From Acinetobacter calcoaceticus (GTDB lineage: Bacteria > Pseudomonadota > Gammaproteobacteria > Pseudomonadales > Moraxellaceae): DNA of 64,000 bases. The stretch spans positions 124,001 to 188,000 of the forward strand of contig NZ_JADVKT010000003.1 in NCBI RefSeq assembly GCF_016508255.1. Direction: 5' to 3'. How positions within the stretch are numbered: position 1 is the stretch's first letter; every line of letters starts with the position of its first letter. This document shows, piece by piece, positions 55,552 through 64,000 of the stretch. A program made the position numbers and the translations under genes. The notes beneath the pieces are model-generated. The model searched no databases, was not told the origin of the DNA, and was given only the letters and a program-made list of their open reading frames with translations.

Positions 55552-58188
55552 ATGGCGAATACCTCGCGCTCTGCATCTCAAAGCACAGCATCTACTGCAC
55601 CTGCTGCACCTAAACGTGCCTTAGTGATTGTGGAGTCGCCTGCCAAAGCGAAAACCATCAATAAATATTTGGGTTCGCAATTCATTGTAAAGTCTTCTGT
55701 AGGTCACGTACGTGACTTGCCAACAGGTGGCAGTAAATCAACAGAGAAAAAGCCGGCTGCCCGGACTAAACTGACTGAAGCTGAAAAAGAACAAAAAGCT
55801 AGTCAGGCTTTAGTTAATCGTATGGGGGTTGACCCTGAGCATGGTTGGGAAGCTCATTACGAAGTTCTGCCCGGTAAAGAAAATGTTGTTGCTGAACTCA
55901 AAAAACTCGCCAAAGATGCCGATGCAATCTATCTCGCAACGGACTTGGATAGAGAAGGGGAAGCCATTGCTTGGCACCTAAGAGAAGTGATTGGTGGTGA
56001 TGACAGCCGTTATCACCGCGTGGTATTTAACGAAATTACCAAAAATGCCATTCAAGAAGCATTTAAACAGCCAACACGTCTAGATTTAAACCGTGTGAAT
56101 GCTCAGCAAGCACGCCGTTTCTTAGACCGTGTCGTTGGCTTTATGGTTTCGCCATTACTTTGGGAAAAAATTGCCCGTGGTTTATCTGCCGGACGTGTAC
56201 AGTCAGTAGCTGTGAAACTGGTTGTAGAGCGTGAGCGAGAAATTCGTGCTTTTATTCCAGAAGAATATTGGCAAGTTTTTGCAGATACTCAGTCCAAAAA
56301 AGATGATATTCGTCTTGAAGCATTTAGACAGGCTGGTAAAACCCTTAAACTGAAAAATAAAGCAGAAACTGATGCTTTATTAGATGTTTTAAAAGGTGCT
56401 GAATATAAAGTTGCACAGCGTGAAGATAAACCAACAAAGGTTAATCCAAGCGCACCTTATATCACTTCAACGTTGCAACAGGCTGCGAGTACACGTTTAG
56501 GCTTTTCTGTGAAGAAAACCATGATGTTGGCTCAGCGTTTATATGAAGCTGGTTTTATTACCTATATGCGTACTGACTCAACTTTCTTGAGTGATGATGC
56601 AGTAAGCATGGTACGTGCTCATATTGAAAGCCAATATGGTGAAAAATATTTACCAGCGAAGCCAAATCGCTATGGTAACAAAGCGGGTGCTCAAGAAGCC
56701 CATGAAGCGATTCGTCCGTCAAATGTTGCGCTTACAGGTGATCAGCTTGCGGGTGTAGAGCGTGATGCTCAACGCCTATATGATCTGATCTGGCGTCAGT
56801 TTGTTGCGTGTCAAATGACGCCAGCAGAATATTTATCTTCTACTTTGATTGTTGAAGCTGCGAATGTTGAGTTAAAGGCGAAAGGCCGTACGCTTGTATT
56901 TGAAGGTTTCACTAAAGTACGTGGCGCGAATAAGTCAGATGACGATATTATTTTACCTGCTATTAAAGTAGGCGAAGTCTTAAAGTTAGAAAAGTTAGAT
57001 CCAAGTCAGCACTTTACTAAACCACCTGCACGTTTTACTGAAGCATCTTTAGTTAAAGAGCTTGAAAAACGTAGTATTGGCCGTCCTTCGACCTATGCAG
57101 CGATTATTTCTACCATTCAGGAACGTGGTTACGTTAAGTTAGAAAACCGTCGTCTTTTCGCCGAAAAAATGGGTGAAATTGTAACGGATCGTCTGGATGA
57201 AAGTTTTAATAACCTGATGAATTATGCTTTTACGGCAGATCTTGAAGGACAGCTTGATAAAGTTGCAACAGGTGAGCGTAACTGGAAAGAGTTGTTGGAC
57301 ACTTTCTATGGCGACTTCAAGAAGCGTCTAACCAATGCTCAGGGTGAGCAGGGAATGCGCCGTAACCAACCAGTTGAAGTACCAGCAGTACATTGCCCTG
57401 AATGTTCACGTCCAATGCAGATTCGTACGGGTACAACAGGTGTATTCCTAGGGTGTTCTGGGTATAACTTACCGCCTAAAGAGCGTTGCAAAGGGACACT
57501 GAACTTAACACCTGTTGAGTCTTTGGCTGCGTTATCTGATGATGACGGCGCTGAAACTGCTGACTTGATGTCAAAGCATCGCTGTGCCAAATGTGGTACA
57601 GCCATGGACAGCTATGTGATTGATGGTGGTCGTAAGCTGCATGTATGTGGTAACAACCCTGATTGTGATGGTTTTGAGCTTGAAGAAGGTGAGTTCAAGA
57701 TTAAGGGATATGATGGTCCAACGATCCCATGTGATAAATGTGATGGTGAAATGCAGCTTAAGACTGGTCGTTTTGGCCCGTATTTCGCTTGTACAAGCTG
57801 TGACAATACTCGTAAAGTCTTGAAAAGTGGTCAACCTGCACCTCCACGTGTAGAACCGATCAAGATGGAGCACCTGCGTTCAGCGAAACATGATGACTTC
57901 TTTGTATTGCGTGACGGTGCAGCGGGTCTATTTTTGGCAGCGAGTAAATTCCCGAAAATTCGTGAAACACGTGCACCAAAAGTTGCAGAGTTACGTAGTG
58001 TGGCAGCTCAGCTTGATCCAAAATATCAATTTATTTTACAAGCACCAGATGTAGATCCTGAAGGTAATCCAACAATTGTGAAATTCAGTCGTAAGAATCA
58101 ATCACAATATGTCGGTTCAGAAACCCCTGAAGGTAAACAAACCAAATGGAGCCTAATTTATCAAGATGGTAAATGGGTTGAGGGCTAA
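55552..58188 (+). CDS. topA: DNA topoisomerase I TopA
   Basis: An 878-residue type IA topoisomerase. The TOPRIM motif DLDREGE lies at 131-137, the catalytic Tyr338 in [11 protein letters not shown], and the HEAIRPSN loop follows. The C-terminal part contains at least three four-Cys zinc units (CPEC...C, CAKC...C, CDKC...C from about 625 to 770) and a further basic part. It relaxes negative supercoils. The N-terminus has a short Ser/Thr/Ala tail before the conserved [15 protein letters not shown] terminator lies just after the stop. Confidence 0.96.
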   Translation: MANTSRSASQSTASTAPAAPKRALVIVESPAKAKTINKYLGSQFIVKSSVGHVRDLPTGGSKSTEKKPAARTKLTEAEKEQKASQALVNRMGVDPEHGWEAHYEVLPGKENVVAELKKLAKDADAIYLATDLDREGEAIAWHLREVIGGDDSRYHRVVFNEITKNAIQEAFKQPTRLDLNRVNAQQARRFLDRVVGFMVSPLLWEKIARGLSAGRVQSVAVKLVVEREREIRAFIPEEYWQVFADTQSKKDDIRLEAFRQAGKTLKLKNKAETDALLDVLKGAEYKVAQREDKPTKVNPSAPYITSTLQQAASTRLGFSVKKTMMLAQRLYEAGFITYMRTDSTFLSDDAVSMVRAHIESQYGEKYLPAKPNRYGNKAGAQEAHEAIRPSNVALTGDQLAGVERDAQRLYDLIWRQFVACQMTPAEYLSSTLIVEAANVELKAKGRTLVFEGFTKVRGANKSDDDIILPAIKVGEVLKLEKLDPSQHFTKPPARFTEASLVKELEKRSIGRPSTYAAIISTIQERGYVKLENRRLFAEKMGEIVTDRLDESFNNLMNYAFTADLEGQLDKVATGERNWKELLDTFYGDFKKRLTNAQGEQGMRRNQPVEVPAVHCPECSRPMQIRTGTTGVFLGCSGYNLPPKERCKGTLNLTPVESLAALSDDDGAETADLMSKHRCAKCGTAMDSYVIDGGRKLHVCGNNPDCDGFELEEGEFKIKGYDGPTIPCDKCDGEMQLKTGRFGPYFACTSCDNTRKVLKSGQPAPPRVEPIKMEHLRSAKHDDFFVLRDGAAGLFLAASKFPKIRETRAPKVAELRSVAAQLDPKYQFILQAPDVDPEGNPTIVKFSRKNQSQYVGSETPEGKQTKWSLIYQDGKWVEG

Positions 58189-58201
58189 TCAAGTCCAATA
58201 T

Positions 58202-58230
58202 AAAAAATGCTAGCTCAGCTAGCATTTTTT
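58202..58230 (+). terminator. Terminator of topA
   Basis: ATGCTAGC pairs with GCTAGCAT around TCA, with A6 and T6 flanks. Confidence 0.88.
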
Positions 58231-58276
58231 ATGTCTAAAACAATAAAAGAAAATTTTAATTTTATGGGGAATAAGG

Positions 58277-59035
58277 ATGTGGAAAAACATTCGGGTCTTA
58301 TGCTTATTAATTATTTTATTGATTGTTGCTGTTCAAGCATGGCGAGATCAAAATCAAAATTGGAATCAGCCAATTGTAGTTGTTTTACATCCAGTTAATG
58401 CAGATGGTTTAGAGACAACAAAGAACTATATTCATCAGTTAAAAAACGACGATTTTGGGGCAATCAGAAGCTATTTAAATGAGTGGTCACAGCATTATCG
58501 TGGGCAATCAGGAAACTTTGAAATTCGCTTAGGACAGCCGTTACGGCAACGACCACCTGAGGTTCCTCAAAATGCCAATATCTTGCATGTTATTTGGTGG
58601 AGTTTAAAATTTCGTTTCTATGCATGGCGACAACAACAACCCGAGGATAGTGGAGCATCGCTCAAACTTTACTTAAATTACTATGATCCTAATTATCAAA
58701 AAGTTTTGATCCATTCGACTGCTTTAGAAAAAGGTCGCATTGGTAGTGTGAATTTATTTGCGACCAAAGCACAAGCTGCACAAAATCAGGTGGTCATTGC
58801 TCATGAGTTATTACATGGTTTTGGGGCACAGGACAAATATGATTTAAAAACAGGACAGCCTATTTACCCTTTAGGTTACGCTCAATCTGAAAAAGTGCCT
58901 CTATATCCGCAAACGCAGGCCGAAATTATGGGAGGTCATATTCCTTTATCTGAACAGAGCAGCAAAATGCCATATGATTTACAAGAAACAACCATAGGTT
59001 TACCTACTGCCAGAGAAATTGGCTGGGTGAAATAA
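58277..59035 (+). CDS. Membrane-anchored metzincin-like putative zinc peptidase
   Basis: A 252-residue protein. An N-terminal helix (about 5-21) anchors it; the rest is probably periplasmic. HELLHGFGAQDKYD (about 178-191) gives HExxHxxGxxD, the zinc motif of metzincin-type peptidases, and a later IMGGHIP resembles a Met-turn. A named family is not recognised. GGGGA lies about 9 nt before the ATG. An overlapping small frame that starts at 58207 in another phase is rejected. Confidence 0.7.
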   Translation: MWKNIRVLCLLIILLIVAVQAWRDQNQNWNQPIVVVLHPVNADGLETTKNYIHQLKNDDFGAIRSYLNEWSQHYRGQSGNFEIRLGQPLRQRPPEVPQNANILHVIWWSLKFRFYAWRQQQPEDSGASLKLYLNYYDPNYQKVLIHSTALEKGRIGSVNLFATKAQAAQNQVVIAHELLHGFGAQDKYDLKTGQPIYPLGYAQSEKVPLYPQTQAEIMGGHIPLSEQSSKMPYDLQETTIGLPTAREIGWVK

Positions 59036-59167
59036 AATTGTGGATAAATACTGCTTTATCCACATCAATTGTTAAAAAACGATGCAGATTTTATACAGAC
59101 AAAAAATGTGAAGTGAATCACTATTATAAGGTAGATGAAATTCTAATACCTGATAATAAGAGTAGCC

Positions 59168-59743
59168 ATGATGAAAACTGTAGGTAATGATTTGGTACGT
59201 AATCAGTTACATGCTGATCGTAAATGGTATTTGATATTAGGCTTTGTGCTTATTATTTTTGGACTGATTTTATTTAGTTCATTGCCATTTGCGACCTTTT
59301 CTGTCGTTTTTTTATTTGGAATACTCATGATGGTCGGCGGTGTTTTGCATCTTGTCGCAGCTATGAGTGTTTTTAAAGGCGCAAGTCGATGGTTGTGGGC
59401 AATCTTTGGTGTACTTTATTTAATGGCTGGTTATTATGCATTTTCTACTCCAGTCACTACAGCTGTGGTTCTGACTAGCTTATTATCTGTAGCGCTTATT
59501 ATTGCTGGTGCTATACGTACTATAAATGCAATTTTACTTAAACCCATTACTGGATGGGGCTGGACCTTGTTTTCAGGATTACTTACTCTGCTTACAGGTA
59601 TTTTAATTTTAGTTTCTAAAGATTCACCTTTTTGGGTGTTAGGAATGTTCCTTGCTATTGATATCTTATTTCAGGGAATTAACTTTCTAGGTCTGGCATC
59701 AGCCATCAAACATCTTCCATCTAGTTCAAAAACAGTATCTTAA
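59168..59743 (+). CDS. HdeD/DUF308 family membrane protein
   Basis: A 191-residue integral membrane protein with six helices in three short hairpin pairs, the DUF308 arrangement (FGLILFSSLPFATFSVVFLFG and later repeats). E. coli HdeD contributes to acid resistance at high cell density; homologues here have no fixed role. Two adjacent ATG codons open the frame. It is monocistronic, followed by a terminator at 59761-59790. Confidence 0.82.
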   Translation: MMKTVGNDLVRNQLHADRKWYLILGFVLIIFGLILFSSLPFATFSVVFLFGILMMVGGVLHLVAAMSVFKGASRWLWAIFGVLYLMAGYYAFSTPVTTAVVLTSLLSVALIIAGAIRTINAILLKPITGWGWTLFSGLLTLLTGILILVSKDSPFWVLGMFLAIDILFQGINFLGLASAIKHLPSSSKTVS

Positions 59744-59757
59744 AAAACAATATTAAA

Positions 59758-59790
59758 CCAAAGAGCACTTTAGGTGCTCTTTTTGTTTTT
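59758..59790 (+). terminator. Terminator after the HdeD-family gene
   Basis: AAGAGCAC pairs with GTGCTCTT around about 5 nt and is followed by TTTTGTTTTT. Confidence 0.82.
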
Positions 59791-59858
59791 AGGAAGGGCG
59801 GACCCATCTATTGTCGGGGTCTGTTAAACTATATCTTGGTGTTTTAGCGGTATGTGTT

Positions 59859-61838
59859 ATGAGTCTTGCAAAATTAATTAATGAATTAAATGATCAGCAA
59901 AAAAAAGCAGCAACTACCTCGGCGCAAAACTGTTTAGTTTTGGCAGGAGCGGGTTGTGGCAAGACTAAAACTATTGTTGCTCGTGCGGCTTATTTAATTG
60001 ACCAAGGCTTGCCAGCGAATCAAATTCAAATTTTAACTTTTACACGACGCGCGGCCAGTGAAATTGTTGCCAGAGTGGAGCAGCACGTGGGGGCGCAAGC
60101 GAAAGGTCTACGTGCTTCGACTTTTCATACTTTCTGTATGTATCTGCTACGCCGAAACCCTCAAGCTTTTGGGTTAAATCAATTTAGTATTATTGACCGC
60201 GATGATCAATTACTCATGTTCCGCCTATTAAGGGGTAAAGATAAAGATAACGTCTTACCTAAAGCGGCAGAGCTGTGTGATTTATATTCTTATGCCCGAA
60301 ATACTCAAACAAAGCTTTCTGAAGCATTAATCAAACAGCTTCCAGATGCATATGAGCATAAGGCTCAAATTGCAGATTTGATGAAAACGTATGAGCAACG
60401 TAAAAAAGAACGTAATTTTTTAGATTACGACGATATCTTGTCAATTGTGGCCGTACATTTGCAAAATTCTGAAGCTCTAACGAACTGGGTTGCAGGTTTT
60501 TGTCAGGCATTACTGGTTGATGAAATGCAAGATACCAATCCTTTGCAGTGGGCTTTATTACAACCCTTGATTGGCAAAGTGAAGTTGTTTTGTGTTGGCG
60601 ATGATGCGCAGTCGATTTATGGTTTTCGCGGGGCAGACTTTGAAAATATCCATTCTTTTAAAGAGCGGATACCCGATGCAGTTATTCATACACTGGATTT
60701 AAATTACCGTTCAACTCAAGAAATTTTAGATCTTTCCAATTGGTTATTAGCACATAGCCCAATTGATTATCAAAAACAGTTGCAAGCTCATCGTGGGCAG
60801 GGGCAAAAGCCTCAGCTCCACCTATTTGGTAATGAGTTTGAAGAAGCTAACTGGATTGCACATGACTTAATAACACGACACCAGCAAGGTGCGGGCTGGT
60901 ATGACCATATGGTGTTAGTCCGTTCTGGTTATAGTGCTCGTTATATAGAAGGGGCTTTTATTGCCGCTGAAATTCCTTATCGTTTTATTGGTGGTGTAAA
61001 ACTTCTTGAGTCGGCACATGTGAAAGATGTACTTAGCCTGCTACGTATTGTGAGTAATCCTCACGATGATTTGGCTTGGATGCGTTTTTTAACTTTGTGG
61101 GATGGCATTGGTGATGTCGGTGCGAGTAAGTTGGCTCAAGATCTGATGGGAATTACTGATGTTGAGGAGCGCTGCAAGCGTTTAGAGCACCATGGAAAAG
61201 TTCCTTTACAAGCTATTTTAATTTTAAAACAGTTAGATGTTTTGCAGCAGCATGTTGAGGCAAGTATTGGCTTGGCACTCGATGCTTTAGGTGAACAGCT
61301 AGAGCAAAATTATAAAACTAAAGATTGGTCACGTCGGTTAAAAGACTTTGATTTGGTCAAGCAACTTGCACGTAAACATGCATCTTTAGGTGAGTTCCTT
61401 GAAGAATATGTTCTTGAACCTATTTCTGTTTCTGAAATTGAAAAAGCAGCTGATCAGGATTTGGTGACTTTAATTACGATTCATTCAGCTAAAGGTGCCG
61501 AACAGAAAGTTTGTTATGTACCTCATGTATCGCCAAATCAATATCCTTATGCAAGGGCGCAAGGCGATTTTGACGATGTCGAGGAAGAGCGCCGCGTATT
61601 GTATGTTGCATTAACACGTGCAGAAAATGAATTAATTTTGACCAAGCAAAACCTCAATACATGGTCAGAAGATACTTATGACGAGCAAGGTCGCAAAATT
61701 GAAAGTTATTTCCTAAATGACCTTCCAACACATTTGGTTCAGGCAAAGATTCATAGACAAGTACCTCAGCCATTTGCTAAAAAGCAATGGAACCGTTCAC
61801 CTGCAGTAAATTTAGGTTTTGGTATCGATCTGGATTAA
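59859..61838 (+). CDS. UvrD/Rep-type superfamily 1 DNA helicase
   Basis: A 659-residue helicase from MSLAKLINELNDQQ; an earlier in-frame TTG lacks support. Walker A AGAGCGKT lies at 29-36, DEMQD at 221-225 (motif II), GDDAQSIYGFRGAD next, LNYRST (motif IV) and ALTRAENEL (motif VI) near the end. The order is that of UvrD/Rep/PcrA, but it is shorter than UvrD and not clearly one of them, so its repair or replication-restart role is open. The following RRM gene starts 72 nt later. Confidence 0.85.
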   Translation: MSLAKLINELNDQQKKAATTSAQNCLVLAGAGCGKTKTIVARAAYLIDQGLPANQIQILTFTRRAASEIVARVEQHVGAQAKGLRASTFHTFCMYLLRRNPQAFGLNQFSIIDRDDQLLMFRLLRGKDKDNVLPKAAELCDLYSYARNTQTKLSEALIKQLPDAYEHKAQIADLMKTYEQRKKERNFLDYDDILSIVAVHLQNSEALTNWVAGFCQALLVDEMQDTNPLQWALLQPLIGKVKLFCVGDDAQSIYGFRGADFENIHSFKERIPDAVIHTLDLNYRSTQEILDLSNWLLAHSPIDYQKQLQAHRGQGQKPQLHLFGNEFEEANWIAHDLITRHQQGAGWYDHMVLVRSGYSARYIEGAFIAAEIPYRFIGGVKLLESAHVKDVLSLLRIVSNPHDDLAWMRFLTLWDGIGDVGASKLAQDLMGITDVEERCKRLEHHGKVPLQAILILKQLDVLQQHVEASIGLALDALGEQLEQNYKTKDWSRRLKDFDLVKQLARKHASLGEFLEEYVLEPISVSEIEKAADQDLVTLITIHSAKGAEQKVCYVPHVSPNQYPYARAQGDFDDVEEERRVLYVALTRAENELILTKQNLNTWSEDTYDEQGRKIESYFLNDLPTHLVQAKIHRQVPQPFAKKQWNRSPAVNLGFGIDLD

Positions 61839-61910
61839 ACTACTGTATAAGACACTGTGATTACTTAAATATATTGGCTGCTCCCTTTAATTGCCAATTA
61901 AGGTTAGAAA

Positions 61911-62150
61911 ATGAAGATATTAGTTCGTAATTTAGATCGTGCTGTGAGTGAAACTGAAATTTTAGAGTTATTCAAAGCATTTGGTAAAGTTGAGACGTGT
62001 GTTCTTGTTACTGATAAAGACACAGGTAAATCGAAAGGTTTTGGTTTTGTTGAAATGCCTAACCCACGTGAAGCAATTAAGGCAATTAAAGGCTTAAACC
62101 TGCTTAAAGTTAAAGGCAATGGAATTCGCGTTAAAGCAGCTGAAGAATAA
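61911..62150 (+). CDS. RRM domain RNA-binding protein
   Basis: A 79-residue protein consisting of a single RNA recognition motif. RNP2 is ILVRNL (3-8) and RNP1 is KGFGFVEM (about 42-49), with the beta-alpha-beta-beta-alpha-beta order complete. Such small RRM proteins are common in cyanobacteria and appear in some gammaproteobacteria. The next gene starts 9 nt after its stop and encodes an ASCH domain, also an RNA-binding fold, so the two look cotranscribed. Confidence 0.88.
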   Translation: MKILVRNLDRAVSETEILELFKAFGKVETCVLVTDKDTGKSKGFGFVEMPNPREAIKAIKGLNLLKVKGNGIRVKAAEE

Positions 62151-62159
62151 GTCTTCAGT

Positions 62160-62522
62160 GTGAAAAGACAGTTTTTAGCTCTTTCGATTGTCGCGCCAAA
62201 TGGTACTCGTATCGCTGAAGGTATAAAAACACTTGAAGTGCGTTCATGGGTACCTACAAAACTGCCAATCAAAGATCTATTAATTGTCGAGAACCAAAAT
62301 TTTTTGGTCAAAGATACTGATCAAGAAGAAGGAGTTGCTGTCGCATTAGTCGATATTGACTCTATTCATGCTTGGCGAAATGATGAAATTGAGCCAGCAT
62401 GTGCAACTGCTTGGGACGAAGGATATTTTGCTTGGGTTTTAAGCAATGTTCGTCCTATAAAGCAGCCACTAAAAGTTTTAGCGAAACGTAAAATTTATCA
62501 AGTTGAGCTGGATTTACCATAA
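62160..62522 (+). CDS. ASCH domain protein
   Basis: A 120-residue protein matching the ASCH fold. The signature KTLEVRSWVP near residue 21-30, a KDLLIVEN strand, and the later AWVLSNVRPIKQP segment are typical. ASCH domains are PUA-like and bind RNA or act on modified nucleosides; the E. coli example YqfB hydrolyses acetylcytidine. The start is GTG, 9 nt after the RRM gene stop. Confidence 0.8.
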   Translation: MKRQFLALSIVAPNGTRIAEGIKTLEVRSWVPTKLPIKDLLIVENQNFLVKDTDQEEGVAVALVDIDSIHAWRNDEIEPACATAWDEGYFAWVLSNVRPIKQPLKVLAKRKIYQVELDLP

Positions 62523-62603
62523 ATAACGTTGATTTTATTAATGGAGTCGTTAAGCTAAAGAATAGCTGTTGCAATAGCGATTTTAGAACAGGAAAGTTTA
62601 GTT

Positions 62604-63107
62604 ATGTCACGTGTTGCTCGTTATCATGCCGATCGTACCAATCAGAAGCTCTATTTTGCGCGCTTAGCTTGTCAACAGGCAGAACAGACCGATCATGTGC
62701 AGCAGATACAAGCTTACCGTGAAGCAGCTGTATTTCATTTGCATGGTGCAATGCTTGCTTTCTTACAAGAGTTGGTACGTTATTACCGTTTAAATGAATT
62801 GCAACCTACCTTAAAATCTATTGAGGAGCATATGGCGGCAAAAGGACAAGTTTCTCCTGAAGTATCCATTTTGCAACAATTGGCTAAAGATGGTTTCGTT
62901 GCAGAGTTAAAACGAGCATATCGTATGTGCCAATATGCCCCAGAACCGACAGAGCCGACCCCAGAAGAAGAGACATCTTCTAATCTGATTATTAAAGTGA
63001 CTCAAGGCCCTCAATCTTGGTTGCCAGACGTTAAAATTTTGCGTGAATGGCATCGAGAATTAAGTCATTTAATTGATGGTTTTCGCAATGAAATGGTCGA
63101 GTTCTAA
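62604..63107 (+). CDS. DUF6586-type conserved protein
   Basis: A 167-residue protein, mostly helical, with the N-terminal segment RTNQKLYFARLACQQA and a VFHLHGAMLAFLQELVRYYRL stretch. This pattern matches the DUF6586 group kept near topA in Pseudomonas. The function is unknown. GGAAAG precedes the ATG. It is followed by another small conserved gene, as in Pseudomonas. Confidence 0.72.
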   Translation: MSRVARYHADRTNQKLYFARLACQQAEQTDHVQQIQAYREAAVFHLHGAMLAFLQELVRYYRLNELQPTLKSIEEHMAAKGQVSPEVSILQQLAKDGFVAELKRAYRMCQYAPEPTEPTPEEETSSNLIIKVTQGPQSWLPDVKILREWHRELSHLIDGFRNEMVEF

Positions 63108-63219
63108 AATTAAACTGCCTGAATGCTTGAAATTTAGTTCGGGTGTGCCTATATAAATAAGACAAGAGAAGCAAAGTGCAAGGGTGCTTTGCCACCATGT
63201 TGAAACATGGAGGAAGTAT

Positions 63220-63498
63220 ATGTCTATACAGCAATTGAAAGAGTTATTTGGAAATCAAGAAGCCGTGTTGGAATTAGTCCAACTCGAAGGTGGTGAACTC
63301 GCCTTGCGTAATGCTGGTTCTGAGAAAGAACCCTTGGTTAAAATTCAATTTAGCGATGAAGTAAAAGCAATCTTGGGTGAGCAAACTCCAGTTGTTGCTC
63401 AGCATATGATTCAGGCTGCACTGTTTGGACTGCTGGAAAAGCAGGTCAACGAATGGCAGGCTGAGGTATTAGACGAACAGCCTAAATTCTTGAGTTAA
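63220..63498 (+). CDS. Small conserved protein downstream of the DUF6586 gene
   Basis: A 92-residue protein from MSIQQLKELFG; GGAGG lies 8 nt before this ATG and rules out an earlier one. The middle is beta-strand-like with charged residues, and the end QHMIQAALFGLLEKQVNEW...VLDEQPKFLS is the most distinctive part. I recognise it as a Pseudomonas neighbour of the same order but not as a family with a function. A terminator follows at once. Confidence 0.7.
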   Translation: MSIQQLKELFGNQEAVLELVQLEGGELALRNAGSEKEPLVKIQFSDEVKAILGEQTPVVAQHMIQAALFGLLEKQVNEWQAEVLDEQPKFLS

Positions 63499-63526
63499 AA
63501 AAAGCGTACTCTTAAGTACGCTTTTT
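63497..63526. terminator. Bidirectional terminator before the antiporter gene end
   Basis: AAAAAGCGTACT pairs with AGTACGCTTTTT around CTTA. It ends the small gene and the convergent antiporter gene. Confidence 0.85.
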
Positions 63527-63534
63527 ATATAGGG

Positions 63535-64000
63535 TTAATGAATAGTTGACTGATGGGCAAGCTCGATCTGATTTAATATATGATGGCTCATATTCTTTGC
63601 CATTTCCTCTTTGGCATAGAACACCTCACCAATATTCTCGTCTCGGATAATAGCCGCTTCTTCTTTACTTTCTGCGCAAATTAATACCTGAATTTGAGGA
63701 TTTAATTGCTTAGCAATCGCCACAATACGGTGAATATCTAAAATATCCATAGGTGAGATCACCAAGAGTCTTGCATGCATGATATGTGCTTGAATTAAAA
63801 CACTTGGTTCGGTTGCAACACCACTCACAGCAGCAATATTCGACTGGCGTAGTTTTTCTACGATTTCACGATTCTCTTCGGCAATAACGACTTTAATATT
63901 CTCATTAATTAAATTTTCAGTAATACGTCGTCCCACACCGCCATATCCAACAATGACAACTTGATCACGTAAGTAAGCTTGATCAACTTCATCGGGTAAC
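63535..64000 (-). CDS. Cation/proton antiporter, C-terminal RCK/TrkA-N part (partial)
   Basis: The last 155 codons of a gene that continues beyond the window end. The frame stays open to base 64000, so the GTG at 63936 is not a start. IVGYGGVGRR is a Rossmann GxGxxG, followed by VIAEENREIVEKLR and the VSGVATEPSVL and AHIMHARLLVIS segments of TrkA-N domains. The pattern is closest to the YbaL/KefB antiporters, whose membrane part would lie outside the window. The domain binds NAD(H) and gates ion transport. Confidence 0.82.
   Translation of the reverse strand, partial: LPDEVDQAYLRDQVVIVGYGGVGRRITENLINENIKVVIAEENREIVEKLRQSNIAAVSGVATEPSVLIQAHIMHARLLVISPMDILDIHRIVAIAKQLNPQIQVLICAESKEEAAIIRDENIGEVFYAKEEMAKNMSHHILNQIELAHQSTIH

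Noticed and set aside
58207..58398. Small frame overlapping the start of the metzincin-like gene
   Set aside because: It runs in another phase through the terminator of topA and has no family resemblance.
1..64000. Mobile elements, prophage, CRISPR array, rRNA genes
   Set aside because: No transposase, integrase, phage structural gene, regularly spaced repeat or rRNA segment was seen anywhere in the window.

Overview
The window is ordinary core chromosome of an Acinetobacter, most likely of the A. baumannii/calcoaceticus complex. I judge this from the AT-rich base composition, an abeM-type MATE pump almost identical to what I remember of A. baumannii AbeM, and Pseudomonas-like gene neighbourhoods: rne-rluC-HAD phosphatase, rppH-ptsP, leuC-leuD-leuB, asd-fimV-truA, and topA with its small downstream companions. 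I see no insertion sequence, prophage, CRISPR array or resistance island. Species assignment rests on memory of protein sequences, not on a search.

Layout. 0-10 kb: a pair of SfnB/DszC-like flavin monooxygenases, a drug/metabolite exporter and abeM, hemW, a short-chain dehydrogenase divergent from a LysR regulator, two identical tRNA-Lys genes, and a long-chain acyl-CoA synthetase. 10-18 kb: RNase E with a long structured leader, divergent from rluC and a HAD phosphatase, then a YafY/WYL regulator with a glutathione transferase, and a DUF1345 membrane protein. 18-29 kb: a LysR regulator, a metallo-beta-lactamase-fold hydrolase, katG, ptsP-rppH, a HAD-IB phosphatase and a DUF2252 protein. 29-36 kb: small membrane proteins, a LysR gene, a DUF2061 gene under an apparent Fur box, and leuC-leuD-lipoprotein-leuB. 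36-44 kb: infA, an AraC regulator, then truA, ansA, a FimV split into two genes, and asd, all on the minus strand. 44-55 kb: an endonuclease/exonuclease/phosphatase-family protein, a candidate Rsm/Csr-type regulatory RNA, gltP, a glycosyltransferase, lpxL, a LysE exporter, an acyltransferase, uup divergent from slyX, and an oxidoreductase divergent from an HxlR regulator. 55-64 kb: topA, a zinc-peptidase-like protein, an HdeD-family protein, a UvrD-type helicase, an RRM protein with an ASCH protein, two small conserved proteins, and the C-terminal end of a cation/proton antiporter that runs off the window.

The most interesting element is in the gap between 44955 and 45652. About 170 nt of + strand RNA carries nine GGA triplets, several in hairpin loops, and ends in an intrinsic terminator whose loop is itself CAGGACG. 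Upstream lies a TGTAAG-N6-CGTACA element, 11 of 12 matches to the Pseudomonas GacA upstream activating site, at about the right distance (centre near -66) from a plausible start. This has the architecture of a GacA-activated, CsrA/RsmA-sequestering RNA. Immediately after it, the gltP leader contains nested and mutually exclusive inverted repeats. Other notable points are a Fur box over the -35 of a DUF2061 gene, FimV divided at the periplasm/membrane boundary, and two intergenic arrays of consecutive hairpins.
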